In this document: one piece after another, positions 1-12,684 of the stretch | How the letters are laid out: the number at the start of each line of letters is the position of its first letter | Numbering within the stretch: position 1 is the first letter of the stretch | DNA from: Cyanocohniella sp. LLY | GTDB taxonomy: Bacteria; Cyanobacteriota; Cyanobacteriia; Cyanobacteriales; Nostocaceae | Direction: 5' to 3' | NCBI GenBank assembly: GCA_022241785.1 | Contig: JAKOMP010000030.1 | Location: 1-57,668 of the forward strand | DNA length: 57,668 nucleotides | Notes under the pieces: generated by a model | Database searches by the model: none | The model's input: the letters and a program-made list of their open reading frames with translations, nothing else | What the model was told of the DNA's origin: nothing | Program-made: the position numbers and the translations under genes

Positions 1-190
1 ATCGGCTTGTTTCAATTCTGAGGCAGCCCATTTTTCCATTATCCACCACCCTGATTACTATCTCATTTCAAAACTATACCTACTAAGCTTTCTAGCTATT
101 TTTAAGTAAGTTGTAGTTTTGTTGAGAAAGATCCGGGTAATGGATAGCCTACAAGGGAAGGGGTTGGGGTTAGGTTCCGTCGAATTCACG

Positions 191-2188
191 TTAATTAAAG
201 AATATCGGTTCCGTCTCCCACCATTTTTGAACAAAAGGTTGTCGGCTGGTATTAGTACCACAATGAATTTCCCCGCCACCTCGAAAATAAGGTTCCCAAT
301 CATCGATAAAGTGACAAACTAAACTCAAAGGTTCTAAAACCTCTTTAACATAAGCTTCAAATTGACATTGATCATTTACTTTCGGCCCAAATGGTTTAGG
401 AATAGCAAGATGCTGTTTGAGAGCAATCATATTGACCATATTGGGGAAAAAAGTTTCAGCTCGTCCATCACCATTATCTTGAAACAAAGCAGGTAAGTCG
501 ATAATATCTTCTTCCTCTAAACCTAGTTCTTGTTTCAAAACACCTCGATTCCAGTTAATATATTCCTGAAATTGTTGGTTGTCACGAGTTAATTTTTCAT
601 TCTCCAGAATATCATTCACACTAATATCAGCAGGTTTGTTATAAAGCCGTTTTCCTTGCCGCAATAATACCTGAGAATGTCCCTCATTGCGTAAGCGGTC
701 GAGCAGTTCATAACACTTACCAGGACTAGCTAAAACTAGTTTAAAGCCTTTAGGGTTCGGAGCAGGAACAAAGGTCATAAATTCATCAATGTGACCTACA
801 CTCAGCCAGTCAGAAAATATTTCCAAAGGGGCTTGAATTTTTTGGGCGTAAAAAAAGTCTCGTAATACTTTTAACATCCGGCGTGGCTGGGGAATAATTT
901 CTTTACGTGTTCCTCCAAATATCAAACGACCGAAGGGATAATTAACACCATTTACTGTGACTGGTGGAGAAACTTCTAAATTTCCAAAAGAATCTAATTT
1001 TGTAGGTTCGTGGCGGCTTTTACGGGTCACATAACCAAAGTCAATTCCTAATAATTTGCGTTGGGCGAAGTGAATTAATCCGCGATCGCGTGGCGAATCA
1101 AGTACTACGTGCATCATCTGTCCCGGTGCTTGAGTGTAACCAACTTCAATTTCGTCTCGCATCCAAGGATCATCTTGATGAAACTCAAAAGGCACAGGAT
1201 CTAGTTGCGCGTCGGCTTTACCTACAACTTTTCTTAGTTCCTCAATAAATTCTGCGTTAACTCCTGTAGATAAACGAGAAACAAAGACAGTAATTGGCGG
1301 TAAAGTATTAGGAGTCATCATCCAAGGTGCAACTCGAAAAACCACGCGATCGCTGTAGACGGTTTTTCCCTCTTTCATGAGATTTAAACTAATCTCAACT
1401 ATGCCATCAAAGTCAAAATCTGGATAAGTTAGTCCCTCAATGGCCAGGATAATATCTCGGTCGGTATTTCTAATTTTTGCTTTGTTTCTTCGGGTCCCTA
1501 TTAACTCATAGCCACTTCTATCTACTTCGTCATAAATACGAATACGTTTGGCGGTGTCTTGATTTACTGATAAGTAAAGTTCGCATCCAGAAGGTAAAGT
1601 TCTTAAACCAACTTTGCGAACCATCATAAAGTTAAAATCTTTGAGATCCAGCAATCCTTTAATATAATTATCTTCGCCATCATACCGGCCATCAGCATGA
1701 ATAAGGTCACGATCGCTATTGACTAATAAGATGGCACCATGATTATTAATTCCCCATTGCCAATCCCCTTTATGAGGATTATTTTCTTCTATAACTCCAT
1801 CTCGATCTGCATCCACATCTAGACAAATCCGTAGACAAGTTAGTTTGAGTTGCAGTTGACTTAGTTGATTACCATTATCATCTTGAAAGGTTATTTGTAG
1901 AGATCGGTCTTTTGGTTGATCACTAAAGGTTCTCGCTAAAAGGGTAATCTCTGGAATTTCCTTGAGAGGAACCGGAGTTTGTGTAGCAAGGAGTTGATTA
2001 GTGCTAGAGTAAACTTCGATTTCTCCTTGGATTTTGAAAGTCACAATTGCGTCCTCAGCAGGCGCAAGATTTTTTAAATAAATTGGCAATGGCTGACCAA
2101 CAACTAAAACATCTTCATAGTTATTACTTTTTGCGGAAGAAGATGAGCGAAGGTCATTAGATCTTTCAAGTTGTAATAAACTTCTCAT
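191..2188 (-). CDS. Protein-arginine deiminase (PAD family)
   Basis: Calcium-dependent PADs hydrolyse the guanidinium of peptidyl-arginine to citrulline. The 665-residue length equals that of animal PADs. The catalytic set can be placed: Asp345 in WMRDEIE, His466 and Asp468 in GHIDEF, and Cys643 in GEIHCGTN near the C-terminus. Spacing almost matches human PAD4 (350/471/473/645). The first ~290 residues resemble the beta-rich N-terminal and middle PAD domains, with acidic stretches such as DADRDGVIEENN that look like calcium-binding loops. Cyanobacterial PADs are established in the literature as the probable donors of animal PADI genes. No signal peptide is evident. The gene is divergent from the transporter at 2400, with about 210 bp between them. 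Function is inferred from motifs; substrate is unknown. Confidence 0.93.
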   Translation of the reverse strand: MRSLLQLERSNDLRSSSSAKSNNYEDVLVVGQPLPIYLKNLAPAEDAIVTFKIQGEIEVYSSTNQLLATQTPVPLKEIPEITLLARTFSDQPKDRSLQITFQDDNGNQLSQLQLKLTCLRICLDVDADRDGVIEENNPHKGDWQWGINNHGAILLVNSDRDLIHADGRYDGEDNYIKGLLDLKDFNFMMVRKVGLRTLPSGCELYLSVNQDTAKRIRIYDEVDRSGYELIGTRRNKAKIRNTDRDIILAIEGLTYPDFDFDGIVEISLNLMKEGKTVYSDRVVFRVAPWMMTPNTLPPITVFVSRLSTGVNAEFIEELRKVVGKADAQLDPVPFEFHQDDPWMRDEIEVGYTQAPGQMMHVVLDSPRDRGLIHFAQRKLLGIDFGYVTRKSRHEPTKLDSFGNLEVSPPVTVNGVNYPFGRLIFGGTRKEIIPQPRRMLKVLRDFFYAQKIQAPLEIFSDWLSVGHIDEFMTFVPAPNPKGFKLVLASPGKCYELLDRLRNEGHSQVLLRQGKRLYNKPADISVNDILENEKLTRDNQQFQEYINWNRGVLKQELGLEEEDIIDLPALFQDNGDGRAETFFPNMVNMIALKQHLAIPKPFGPKVNDQCQFEAYVKEVLEPLSLVCHFIDDWEPYFRGGGEIHCGTNTSRQPFVQKWWETEPIFFN

Positions 2189-2399
2189 AACTTGTGATTA
2201 TCAAGATATTGTGACTGTTTTAGTTTCTCATAACTAATTTTGCAGGTATATCATCCCTGATGCAGAGAATTTTTACCTCATCAAACAGCTTTTACCTTTT
2301 AGCGGCTATCTATTTATCGCCCCCAAGCAATGGCGGGAATTTAAGTGATAACACGGTACAATCCAAAGGGAATTTTATTGTGACAAATGCGGGTTAAGG

Positions 2400-3284
2400 A
2401 TGGAATCCAACTTTCTGACGGCTGTTTTTCTGCCCCTAGCTTTGTTTATCATCATGCTAGGCATGGGGTTAACCTTGACTTTGGATGACTTCAAGCGAGT
2501 TGTGATCTATCCCAAAGCTGTGGTGATTGGCTTGGTGGCGCAGTTAATTATGTTGCCGATAGTGGGTTTTGGCATTGCTTCTGTATTTCCCCTGGAGCCG
2601 CAATTAGCTGTAGGTGTGATGATTTTAGCAGCCTGTCCCGGTGGCCCTACTTCTAATATGATTACGTTTTTGGCTGGGGGAGATGTTGCTCTGTCTGTGA
2701 CGTTGACAGCCATTAGTAGTTTAATTACGGTTTTTACCATTCCTTTGGTAGTCAATTTATCAATGCAGACATTTTTAGGGGAAGGGACAACCCTACAGTT
2801 ACCTTTCTTAAATACAGTTTTGCAGATTGCGGTGATTACACTTGTACCTGTAGCAATTGGCATGATAGTCAAGCGGTCTGCACCAGGAATAGCAGGCAAA
2901 GCAGATAAACTTGTGAAGTGGCTGTCTTTATTTTTCCTGGCGGTGGTAATTACTGGGGTGCTGTTGCGAGAACGAGATAATGTTATTTCTTACATCATAG
3001 ATGTAGGCTGGGTGACTTTGGTTTTGAATGTGGTAACAATGGCTTTAGGTTTAGCTATTGCCACGTTAACCCGTTTAGGAGAAAAAGCCGCTACAGCAAT
3101 TACAGTAGAAGTGGGTATTCAAAATGGGACTTTAGCCATTGCGATCGCCTCTACGCCGACACTACTCAATACCCCCACAATGGCTATTCCTGCGGCAATT
3201 TACAGTCTGTTAATGTTTGTGACTGGTGCTGGATTTGCTTGGTGGGCTAGTCGTCGCCAAGGCTTGTTGAAAGCATATAAGTAG
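2400..3284 (+). CDS. Bile acid:sodium symporter (BASS/SBF) family transporter
   Basis: Integral membrane protein of 294 residues with about nine hydrophobic segments spread over the whole length, the usual size for the family. Hallmarks are the early MLGMGLTLTLDDF segment, the glycine/proline-rich AACPGGPTSNMITFLAGG around residues 78-95, and the second conserved helix containing VEVGIQNGTLAIAIAS around 237-252. The latter two form the crossover/sodium-site region in BASS structures. Family members move organic anions such as pyruvate, glycolate or bile acids with sodium; the substrate cannot be told here. The start directly follows GGTTAAGG. The methyltransferase gene begins 9 bp after the stop, so the two are likely cotranscribed. 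Confidence 0.9.
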   Translation: MESNFLTAVFLPLALFIIMLGMGLTLTLDDFKRVVIYPKAVVIGLVAQLIMLPIVGFGIASVFPLEPQLAVGVMILAACPGGPTSNMITFLAGGDVALSVTLTAISSLITVFTIPLVVNLSMQTFLGEGTTLQLPFLNTVLQIAVITLVPVAIGMIVKRSAPGIAGKADKLVKWLSLFFLAVVITGVLLRERDNVISYIIDVGWVTLVLNVVTMALGLAIATLTRLGEKAATAITVEVGIQNGTLAIAIASTPTLLNTPTMAIPAAIYSLLMFVTGAGFAWWASRRQGLLKAYK

Positions 3285-3293
3285 GAAAATCAT

Positions 3294-4241
3294 ATGTCTT
3301 GGATGGAATTAAGTCTCGATACAACTCATGAAGCGGTTGATTGGGTTTGTACGCTGCTGGCTGAGACTATTGATATTAATGATGTTTATATTACAGAATA
3401 TGCTGAATCGGACTCGGCTCATTCTGATTGGTCATTTACGATCCGCTTATATTTACCCTACGATGTCAGTTCACGGACGCGTGTAGAAAAAATTGAAACT
3501 TTGCTTTCATCTTTACAGCGTACTGGTTTGACAACAGATATTCAAACTTCTATAGTGGCAGAAAAACATACGGATGTACTGAAACCACTGGTACATGAAA
3601 TTGGGCAACGATTTGTTGTCGTAAATTCGGATACACCCAATCAATCTGAGACAGCAGATAAAATCACTTTAAAACTCAAGAAAACTCTCGCTTTTGGCAG
3701 TGGGTTACATCCAGCAACCATTGTTAGTCTGCAATTACTAGAACGGTACATTGTCCCTAATATGCAGGTGCTGGACTTTGGCTCAGGTTCAGGTATTTTG
3801 AGTGTAGCAATGGCAAAACTTGGCGCTAATGTTTTAGCCCTCGATAATGATAGTGTTGCGGTCCAAGCGACTCAGGAAGTCGTAAATCTTAATGGTGTCG
3901 GGCCACAAGTACAGGTGATGCAAGGTAGCCTGGGATGTGGTAGCGATATGGGGCATTGGATGGGTGGAAATACAGTGAATAACGTAGCAAACATTGCAGC
4001 AAAAGACACATTTGATTTGGTTGCTGCAAATGTTTTAGCACGGGTACATATTGCCCTCGCTGATGACTTTCGGCAGGCGCTACGTCAAACTGAAGCACAA
4101 CCCGGATGGCTAATTACTGCCGGCTTTACTACAGATAATGAAGAAAATGTCACCACCGCCTTAATTGAAGCAGGATTCGAGGTGAGCGATTGTGAACGCT
4201 TAAACGAATGGGTTGCACTTGCTTATCGTCTGAAAAGGTAA
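3294..4241 (+). CDS. prmA: Ribosomal protein L11 methyltransferase (PrmA-like)
   Basis: SAM-dependent methyltransferase of 315 residues that would trimethylate ribosomal protein L11. The N-terminal ~120 residues match the L11-recognition part in layout. The catalytic domain has FGSGLHPATI (family consensus FGTGTHPTT) near residue 132, the SAM loop LDFGSGSGIL near 158, the acidic ribose-binding LALDND, and the post-I motif DLVAANVLA in place of ANIL. A low-complexity glycine/asparagine segment (MGHWMGGNTVNNVANIA) sits in a loop before that motif and may be lineage-specific. It follows the BASS gene by 9 bp with a GTAGGAA ribosome-binding region. The sequence departs slightly from consensus, so substrate assignment is by homology only. 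Confidence 0.85.
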   Translation: MSWMELSLDTTHEAVDWVCTLLAETIDINDVYITEYAESDSAHSDWSFTIRLYLPYDVSSRTRVEKIETLLSSLQRTGLTTDIQTSIVAEKHTDVLKPLVHEIGQRFVVVNSDTPNQSETADKITLKLKKTLAFGSGLHPATIVSLQLLERYIVPNMQVLDFGSGSGILSVAMAKLGANVLALDNDSVAVQATQEVVNLNGVGPQVQVMQGSLGCGSDMGHWMGGNTVNNVANIAAKDTFDLVAANVLARVHIALADDFRQALRQTEAQPGWLITAGFTTDNEENVTTALIEAGFEVSDCERLNEWVALAYRLKR

Positions 4242-4673
4242 AAGGAACGTGAGATCAACGGATTTTAAAAACCCTGCTTCCATTTCTCTCAACGCCAGTT
4301 ATTCATGGGGGCTTCCCCTCTGACCGCACTGGCTCCTCTGCAAGCTACGGTGTACACACAAATAAATGATCTAATCACCCCAAATCCTTCACAAGTAGCG
4401 TGTGTTGTCGCACTGTATCGCAACGCACCATGAATGTTTGTTTGCCGGTGCGTTATGGGCTTTAGTCCTAACGCACCCTACTGGCGTGACACAGCTAAGA
4501 TGTTGCATTAAATTTATCTTGTAGGATGGGCATCTCGCCCGTCCGGTGCAGGCAAGACTTCCCTGCGGGACGCTACGCGAACGGCATGAGCGCTCAGTCG
4601 ATAGCTTGCGTGGCGTAGCCATACGCTGCCCGCACTACAAGAGTTATATCTATCACCCCATGGCCCTATTTCC
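4242..4673. repeat. Intergenic region rich in interspersed repeats between convergent prmA and gcvH
   Basis: No gene was found here. The stretch has several repeat-like segments typical of Nostoc intergenic DNA: a TGCGTT/AACGCA inverted pair around 4438-4480 (GGTGCGTTATGGGCTTTAGTCCTAACGCACC forms a hairpin arm), a GGATGGGCATCTCGCCCGTCC hairpin around 4523-4543, and the GCGGGACGCTACGCGAACGGC and GCGTGGCGTAGCC segments around 4565-4620. The hairpins may also terminate the convergent transcripts. Short open frames here are composed of the repeats and are not credible genes. Confidence 0.5.
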
Positions 4674-5063
4674 TTACTCCCCCTCCACCTGGGCGCGATA
4701 CTCATCCGCCGTTAAAGCATCCAGCACTTCATCGGGATCATTGACGCGCACTTTTAAGAACCAGCCTTCACCGTAGGGGTCTTCTGCTACTTCTTCAGGA
4801 GATTCAATTAAAGCTTCATTGCGTTCTATGACTGTGCCGGTTACTGGTGCATTCAGGTCTTCTACAGCTTTTACAGATTCAATTGAACCAAAAGTTTCTC
4901 CTTTGGTAAGCAGGTCACCAATGTCTGGAAGTTCCAAAAATACAACATCGCCCATTTGGTCTACTGCAAACTCAGTAATGCCGATGGTAGCAATTTCACC
5001 ATCTAGTCTTACGTATTCATGAGTATCCAGGTATCTAAAATCCTGAGGATATTCAAACGACAT
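4674..5063 (-). CDS. gcvH: Glycine cleavage system H protein
   Basis: Lipoyl carrier of the glycine cleavage complex: it shuttles the aminomethyl group from the P protein to the T protein. At 129 residues it is standard length. The lipoyl-lysine is Lys65 in [18 protein letters not shown], and the [19 protein letters not shown] start is characteristic. It lies 125 bp downstream of gcvT on the same strand, so the two probably form one transcript. The usual third gene, gcvP, does not follow; prmA on the other strand occupies that place. Confidence 0.96.
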   Translation of the reverse strand: MSFEYPQDFRYLDTHEYVRLDGEIATIGITEFAVDQMGDVVFLELPDIGDLLTKGETFGSIESVKAVEDLNAPVTGTVIERNEALIESPEEVAEDPYGEGWFLKVRVNDPDEVLDALTADEYRAQVEGE

Positions 5064-5188
5064 ATCACTTACCTTTCCAAATCAAAATAATTAACGCCCC
5101 AAAAGTCATTCAAGTGATGGTTGGTAATTAACCATACTGTAGATTGAGTAACTCAAATCACATTATTCCTTAAAAACATCAAAGGATA

Positions 5189-6325
5189 TCAATTAGTGAC
5201 ACGATTTTTTGAACGATAAAAGGGACGTTTCACTACAACACCAGGGTAAGCTTTACCACGAATTTCTACTTCTAGCGGCTGTCCCACTTTTGTTAACTGG
5301 GTAGGAACATAGGCTAAGGCAATGGGATAACCCAGTGTAGGCGACAAAGTTCCACTAGTCACCTCTCCCACCACTTGCCCTGCTGATAAAACTGGGTAGC
5401 CATGACGGGCAATATTCCGGCCTGACATTTGTAAACCTATGAGTTGGCGTTGCACTCCCTCGGCTTTTTGCTGTGCTAAAACTTCCCGACCGATAAAATC
5501 ACCTTTGGTATCGAGGTGAACCAGCCAGCCCAAACCAGCCTCTAAGGGGGTTGTATTGTCGTCAATATCTTGCCCGTAGAGTGCCATTGCTGCTTCTAAT
5601 CTTAGGGTGTCTCTGGCACCAAGTCCGCAGGGCGTAACACCGGCTTGATGAAGTTTTTGCCATAATTGTTTGCCCTCATCTGGATCTAGCATCACTTCAA
5701 AGCCATCTTCTCCTGTGTACCCTGTACGGGCGATAAAGGCAGGTTGACCCAGAATGGTGGCTTGTAAATGTCCAAAAGCGGGAATTGGTTGTAAGTCTTC
5801 TTGTACCCAAGGCTGGAGATATTTAAGTGCTGTTGGCCCTTGCACAGCAATTAATACTTTTTCTGGTGAAAGGTCTTGGAACTGTACCTGATTTAAATCA
5901 AGGTTTTGTAATAGCCATGTTTTGTCTTTATCAGTGGTTGCCGCGTTAACAACGATCGCAGCTCTTTGTATATCAGTATTATCTTCTCCTTGATAATAAA
6001 CAATAATGTCGTCAATAATACCCCCCTGGGGATTTAACAAGACGGTGTATTGTGCTTCACCTGGTTGTAACCGCTGCAAGTCTGAAGGTACTAAACGCTG
6101 AAGTTGGTCAATCAAATGTTGACCTTCCAGGGTAAATTTACCCATGTGGGAAATATCGAACATGCCAGCGTCATTTCTTACCGCCGCGTGTTCGTGACTA
6201 ATACCAGAAAATTGTACAGGCATTTCCCAACCGCCAAAGCTGGTAAAGCGGGCTTTGAGTTCTACACCCAGTTGATATAAAAAAGTTCGTGCCAAGGATT
6301 GAGTAATATTTTCTTGATGAGCCAC
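5189..6325 (-). CDS. gcvT: Glycine cleavage system T protein (aminomethyltransferase)
   Basis: Tetrahydrofolate-dependent aminomethyltransferase of 378 residues, the normal size. The N-terminal hallmark FTSFGGWEMPVQFSGI with HEHAAVRNDAGMFDISHMGK, the folate-pocket GYTGEDGFEVM (around residue 195), CGLGARDTLRLEA, and the C-terminal GEVTSGTLSPTLGYPIALAYV are all present. It releases ammonia and makes methylene-THF from the H-protein-bound intermediate, a photorespiratory function in cyanobacteria. Upstream DNA (6326-6480) has no recognisable glycine riboswitch. Confidence 0.96.
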   Translation of the reverse strand: MAHQENITQSLARTFLYQLGVELKARFTSFGGWEMPVQFSGISHEHAAVRNDAGMFDISHMGKFTLEGQHLIDQLQRLVPSDLQRLQPGEAQYTVLLNPQGGIIDDIIVYYQGEDNTDIQRAAIVVNAATTDKDKTWLLQNLDLNQVQFQDLSPEKVLIAVQGPTALKYLQPWVQEDLQPIPAFGHLQATILGQPAFIARTGYTGEDGFEVMLDPDEGKQLWQKLHQAGVTPCGLGARDTLRLEAAMALYGQDIDDNTTPLEAGLGWLVHLDTKGDFIGREVLAQQKAEGVQRQLIGLQMSGRNIARHGYPVLSAGQVVGEVTSGTLSPTLGYPIALAYVPTQLTKVGQPLEVEIRGKAYPGVVVKRPFYRSKNRVTN

Positions 6326-9326
<3,001 letters not shown>

Positions 9327-9670
9327 ATGGCACTAGGAAAAGAGAAAATCGTTGAGGCAGCAGGGGTGCAGAGGAGCGGAGGAGCAGGGGAGAAAGAAGA
9401 AGTTTTAGGCATACGAACGGGTATTTAAAAATTCCCCTTTGTACCCCTGCACCTCTGCAATCCTTACGCTGCATACCCTTGAGCTTAACGAGCGTGCCAT
9501 TCGGTCTAAGTTCAATTGTTGGTCAAGTAGGGTCGGGTTCTTTTGGTGGTGAAGGGCTTGCTCTTCCTGCTTCCTGCCCCCTTCACCTCTGCCTTTCTGG
9601 TGAGTCCAATATCAGTCTTTGAGCGAGTGAAATCAGCTTTTTTAGTAACTAAAGAGTAGAAGGTTAGGTT
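9327..9670. other. Intergenic region between geoA and the first encapsulin gene
   Basis: 344 bp without a gene. It contains a purine-rich block (GCAGGGGTGCAGAGGAGCGG, about 9361-9405), a pyrimidine-rich counterpart (CCCCTGCACCTCTGC, about 9444-9460) that can pair partly with it, and a second pyrimidine block at about 9568-9597. The 9-mer GAATGGCAC just after the geoA stop (9325-9333) has its inverse GTGCCATTC at about 9493, so the region could fold into a long hairpin. Whether this terminates or merely separates transcripts cannot be judged. TTTAGTAACTAAAGAG lies just before the next gene. Confidence 0.35.
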
Positions 9671-11080
9671 ATGACAGAATCTATTGAGTCAAATTTAGAT
9701 GTTGAAAGTGGACAACCGCAACTAAGTTTGAGTACCGCAGCGGCGCGTAATTTGTCCACAACGACTAAATCTGCACCGCAGATGCAGAATATTAGCTCGC
9801 GGTGGTTATTGAAGATGTTGCCGTGGGTGCAAACAAAGGGTGGTACATATCGAGTGAACCGGCGGTTGACCTATACCGTGGGTGATGGGCGAGTGACCTT
9901 CACTAACACCGGATCTGAGGTGCGGGTAATTCCCCCGGAACTCTGTGAGTTGCCCTTACTACGAGGGTTTGATGACGTTGAAGTGTTGAATGCCTTGGCG
10001 GGTCGGTTTGTGCAACAGGAGTTTGCCCCTGGAGATATAATCGCGGAGTTAGGTCAGCCAGCCAATCAGGTGTTCCTGATCGCACATGGCAAGGTCAACA
10101 AGATTGGTGTTGGCGAGTATGACGAACAGACCGTGTTGGGAGTGTTAGCGGATGGTGATCATTTTGGCGATCGCATCTTGGTAGAGTCCCAGAGCAATTG
10201 GGATTTCACAGTCCAGTCTCTGACTCGCTGTACGGTGTTGGCGTTACCACAACAGGCATTTCGGGAACTGCTCAACCAGTCCGAGACGCTACAGGCTCAC
10301 GTTGATCGTTTCAGAAACAGTCCAGAAGGAGGACAGAATGAGTACGGTGAAGCCTCCATTGAGGTGACTTCAGGGTATATCGGAGAGCTTGAGTTGCCGG
10401 GAACCTTCGTAGATTACGAACTTTCACCCCGCGAATATCAGTTGAGTGTAGCCCAAACAGTGTTGCGGGTACATAGTCGGGTGGCGGATCTGTACAACGA
10501 ACCCATGAACCAGACCGAACAACAACTGCGGTTGACTATCGAAGCATTACGGGAACGTCAAGAAAATGAATTAATCAACAACCGCGAATTTGGGTTGCTA
10601 CACAACGCTGACCTCAAACAACGCATTCATACTCGCAACGGTCCACCCACCCCCGATGAGCTCGACGAATTATTGGGCACAGTATGGAAAGATCCAGGTT
10701 TCTTCCTGGCTCATCCCCGCACCATCGCTGCCTTCGGTCGGGAGTGCAACCGTCTCGGCATCTATCCACAAAGCATCGATCTGGGCGGACACCGGGTACC
10801 TGCTTGGCGAGGTATACCAATCTTTCCCTGTAACAAAATCCCCATTACCAATACCCGCACTAGTTCCATCCTCTTGCTTCGTACCGGTGTGGAACAACAA
10901 GGGGTGATCGGCCTGCACCAAACTGGTATCCCCGACGAATACCAACCCAGTTTGTCTGTTCGATTCATGGGCATCAGCGAAAAAGCCATTATCTCCTACC
11001 TCGTCACCGCCTACTACTCCGCCGCCGTCCTTGTTCCTGACGCACTCGGCATCCTTGAAGATGTGGAAATCGGGCGCTAA
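9671..11080 (+). CDS. Family 2B encapsulin shell protein, copy 1 (EshA-like)
   Basis: 469-residue protein of the EshA-like family now recognised as family 2B encapsulins: an HK97-fold shell protein with an inserted cyclic-nucleotide-binding-like domain. Residues 1-45 form a polar, Ser/Thr-rich N-terminal arm. The CNB-like domain spans about 95-215 ([20 protein letters not shown], then [13 protein letters not shown]). The HK97-like remainder includes the conserved [44 protein letters not shown] and [12 protein letters not shown] segments. In the phosphate-binding cassette the usual GE-x(n)-RxA arginine is not evident ([16 protein letters not shown]), so cyclic-nucleotide binding is doubtful. 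Known 2B systems occur next to terpene cyclases and prenyl synthases, as here. The family call rests on remembered motifs plus operon context. Confidence 0.88.
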   Translation: MTESIESNLDVESGQPQLSLSTAAARNLSTTTKSAPQMQNISSRWLLKMLPWVQTKGGTYRVNRRLTYTVGDGRVTFTNTGSEVRVIPPELCELPLLRGFDDVEVLNALAGRFVQQEFAPGDIIAELGQPANQVFLIAHGKVNKIGVGEYDEQTVLGVLADGDHFGDRILVESQSNWDFTVQSLTRCTVLALPQQAFRELLNQSETLQAHVDRFRNSPEGGQNEYGEASIEVTSGYIGELELPGTFVDYELSPREYQLSVAQTVLRVHSRVADLYNEPMNQTEQQLRLTIEALRERQENELINNREFGLLHNADLKQRIHTRNGPPTPDELDELLGTVWKDPGFFLAHPRTIAAFGRECNRLGIYPQSIDLGGHRVPAWRGIPIFPCNKIPITNTRTSSILLLRTGVEQQGVIGLHQTGIPDEYQPSLSVRFMGISEKAIISYLVTAYYSAAVLVPDALGILEDVEIGR

Positions 11081-11101
11081 ATATTCGTCAAAAGAGGCAA
11101 G

Positions 11102-11176
11102 GGGGCAGGAGGGGGAACTAAAGGTACAAACCTCACCCGCAAGTGGAGCGATTTTCCCCCTGCTCCCCTGCTTTTT
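11102..11176 (+). terminator. Hairpin plus T-run between the two encapsulin genes
   Basis: AGGGGGAA (11110-11117) pairs perfectly with TTCCCCCT (11154-11161). The stem extends outward imperfectly through GGG-CAG/CTGCTCCCC, and the 3' arm runs into TTTTTT at about 11172. It resembles an intrinsic terminator or attenuator, and could uncouple expression of the two shell genes or reduce read-through into the second. The large loop (36 nt) makes it uncertain. Confidence 0.4.
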
Positions 11177-11200
11177 TATTAGTAACTAGAGGATGAACTA

Positions 11201-12607
11201 ATGACAGAATCTATTGAGTCAAATTTAGATGTTGAAAGTGGACAACCGCAACTGAGTTTGAGTACCACAGCGGCGCGGAATTTGTCCACAACGACTAAAT
11301 CGGCACCGCAGATGCAGAATATTAGCTCGCGGTGGTTATTGAAGATGTTGCCGTGGGTGCAGACCAAGGGTGGCACATATCGGGTAAACCGTCGGTTAAC
11401 TTATACCGTGGGTGATGGGCGAGTAACTTTCATCAATACCGGAGCCGATGTACAAGTAATCCCTCAAGAACTTACTGAGTTACCTTTACTACGAGATTTT
11501 GATGATATTGAAGTTTTGAATGCCTTGGCCAGTCGCTTTGTGCAGCAGGAATTTGCACCAGGTGACACCATTGTTGAGGTAGGTCAACCAGCCAATCAAG
11601 TGTTTCTTATCGCACATGGCAAAGTCAACAAAATTGGTGTTGGTGAGTATGATCAGCAAAGTTTGTTGGGAGTGTTAGCCGATGGTGATCATTTTGGCGA
11701 TCGCATCTTGGTAGAGTCCCAGAGCAATTGGGATTTCACAGTCCAGGCTCTGACTCGCTGTACGGTGTTGGCGTTACCACAACAGGCATTTCGGGAACTG
11801 CTCAACCAGTCCGAGACGCTACAGGCTCACGTTGATCGTTTCAGAAACCGTCCACAAGTCCCACAGAACAAATACGGTGAAGCTTCCATTGAGGTGACTT
11901 CAGGGTATATCGGAGAGCTTGAGTTGCCGGGAACCTTTGTAGATTATGAACTTTCACCCCGCGAATATCAGTTGAGTGTGGCTCAAACAGTGTTGCGGGT
12001 GCATAGTCGGGTGGCGGATCTGTACAACGAACCCATGAACCAGACCGAACAACAACTGCGGCTAACTATCGAAGCATTACGGGAACGTCAAGAAAATGAA
12101 TTAATCAACAACCGCGAATTCGGGTTGCTACACAACGCTGATCTCAAACAGCGCATTCATACTCGCAACGGGCCACCCACCCCCGATGACCTCGATGAAC
12201 TACTTACCCGGCGGCGGAAGTCGAAGTTCTTCCTGGCTCATCCCCGCACCATTGCTGCCTTCGGTCGGGAGTGCAACCGTCTCGGCATCTATCCACAAAG
12301 CATCGACCTCGATGGACATATGGTGGCCGCCTGGCGCGGCGTACCCATCCTTCCCTGCGACAAAATCCCCATCACCAAGACTCAGACTAGTTCCATCCTT
12401 GTCCTCCGCACCGGTGAGAAAGACGAGGGTGTGATTGGACTACACCAAACTGGTATCCCCGACGAATACCAACCTAGTTTGTCTGTCCGATTCATGGGCA
12501 TCAGCGAAAAGGCTATTATCTCCTACCTTGTCACCGCCTACTACTCCGCAGCTGTTCTCGTCCCTGACGCACTCGGCATCCTTGAAGATGTGGAAATCGG
12601 GCGCTGA
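11201..12607 (+). CDS. Family 2B encapsulin shell protein, copy 2 (EshA-like)
   Basis: 468-residue paralogue of the preceding shell protein. The two agree at roughly nine of ten positions by eye, and the first 45 residues differ at one position. Differences cluster in four places: the stretch before the CNB-like domain, the domain itself ([15 protein letters not shown]), the short linker after it ([13 protein letters not shown] versus [13 protein letters not shown]), and a surface-like segment around residues 330-345 ([11 protein letters not shown] versus [12 protein letters not shown]). HK97-like core segments are conserved. Such clustering of changes in linkers and loops suggests co-assembly into one mixed shell or specialised vertices/pores. 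It also lacks the usual phosphate-cassette arginine. The prenyl synthase starts 77 bp downstream on the same strand. Confidence 0.88.
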   Translation: MTESIESNLDVESGQPQLSLSTTAARNLSTTTKSAPQMQNISSRWLLKMLPWVQTKGGTYRVNRRLTYTVGDGRVTFINTGADVQVIPQELTELPLLRDFDDIEVLNALASRFVQQEFAPGDTIVEVGQPANQVFLIAHGKVNKIGVGEYDQQSLLGVLADGDHFGDRILVESQSNWDFTVQALTRCTVLALPQQAFRELLNQSETLQAHVDRFRNRPQVPQNKYGEASIEVTSGYIGELELPGTFVDYELSPREYQLSVAQTVLRVHSRVADLYNEPMNQTEQQLRLTIEALRERQENELINNREFGLLHNADLKQRIHTRNGPPTPDDLDELLTRRRKSKFFLAHPRTIAAFGRECNRLGIYPQSIDLDGHMVAAWRGVPILPCDKIPITKTQTSSILVLRTGEKDEGVIGLHQTGIPDEYQPSLSVRFMGISEKAIISYLVTAYYSAAVLVPDALGILEDVEIGR

Positions 12608-12684
12608 GGCAAAGGGTGGAGCATTTGGAAACTATGATCATTCTGGATTTTATTTCACGTTCTAAAAAGTATTAAGGAGAATTA

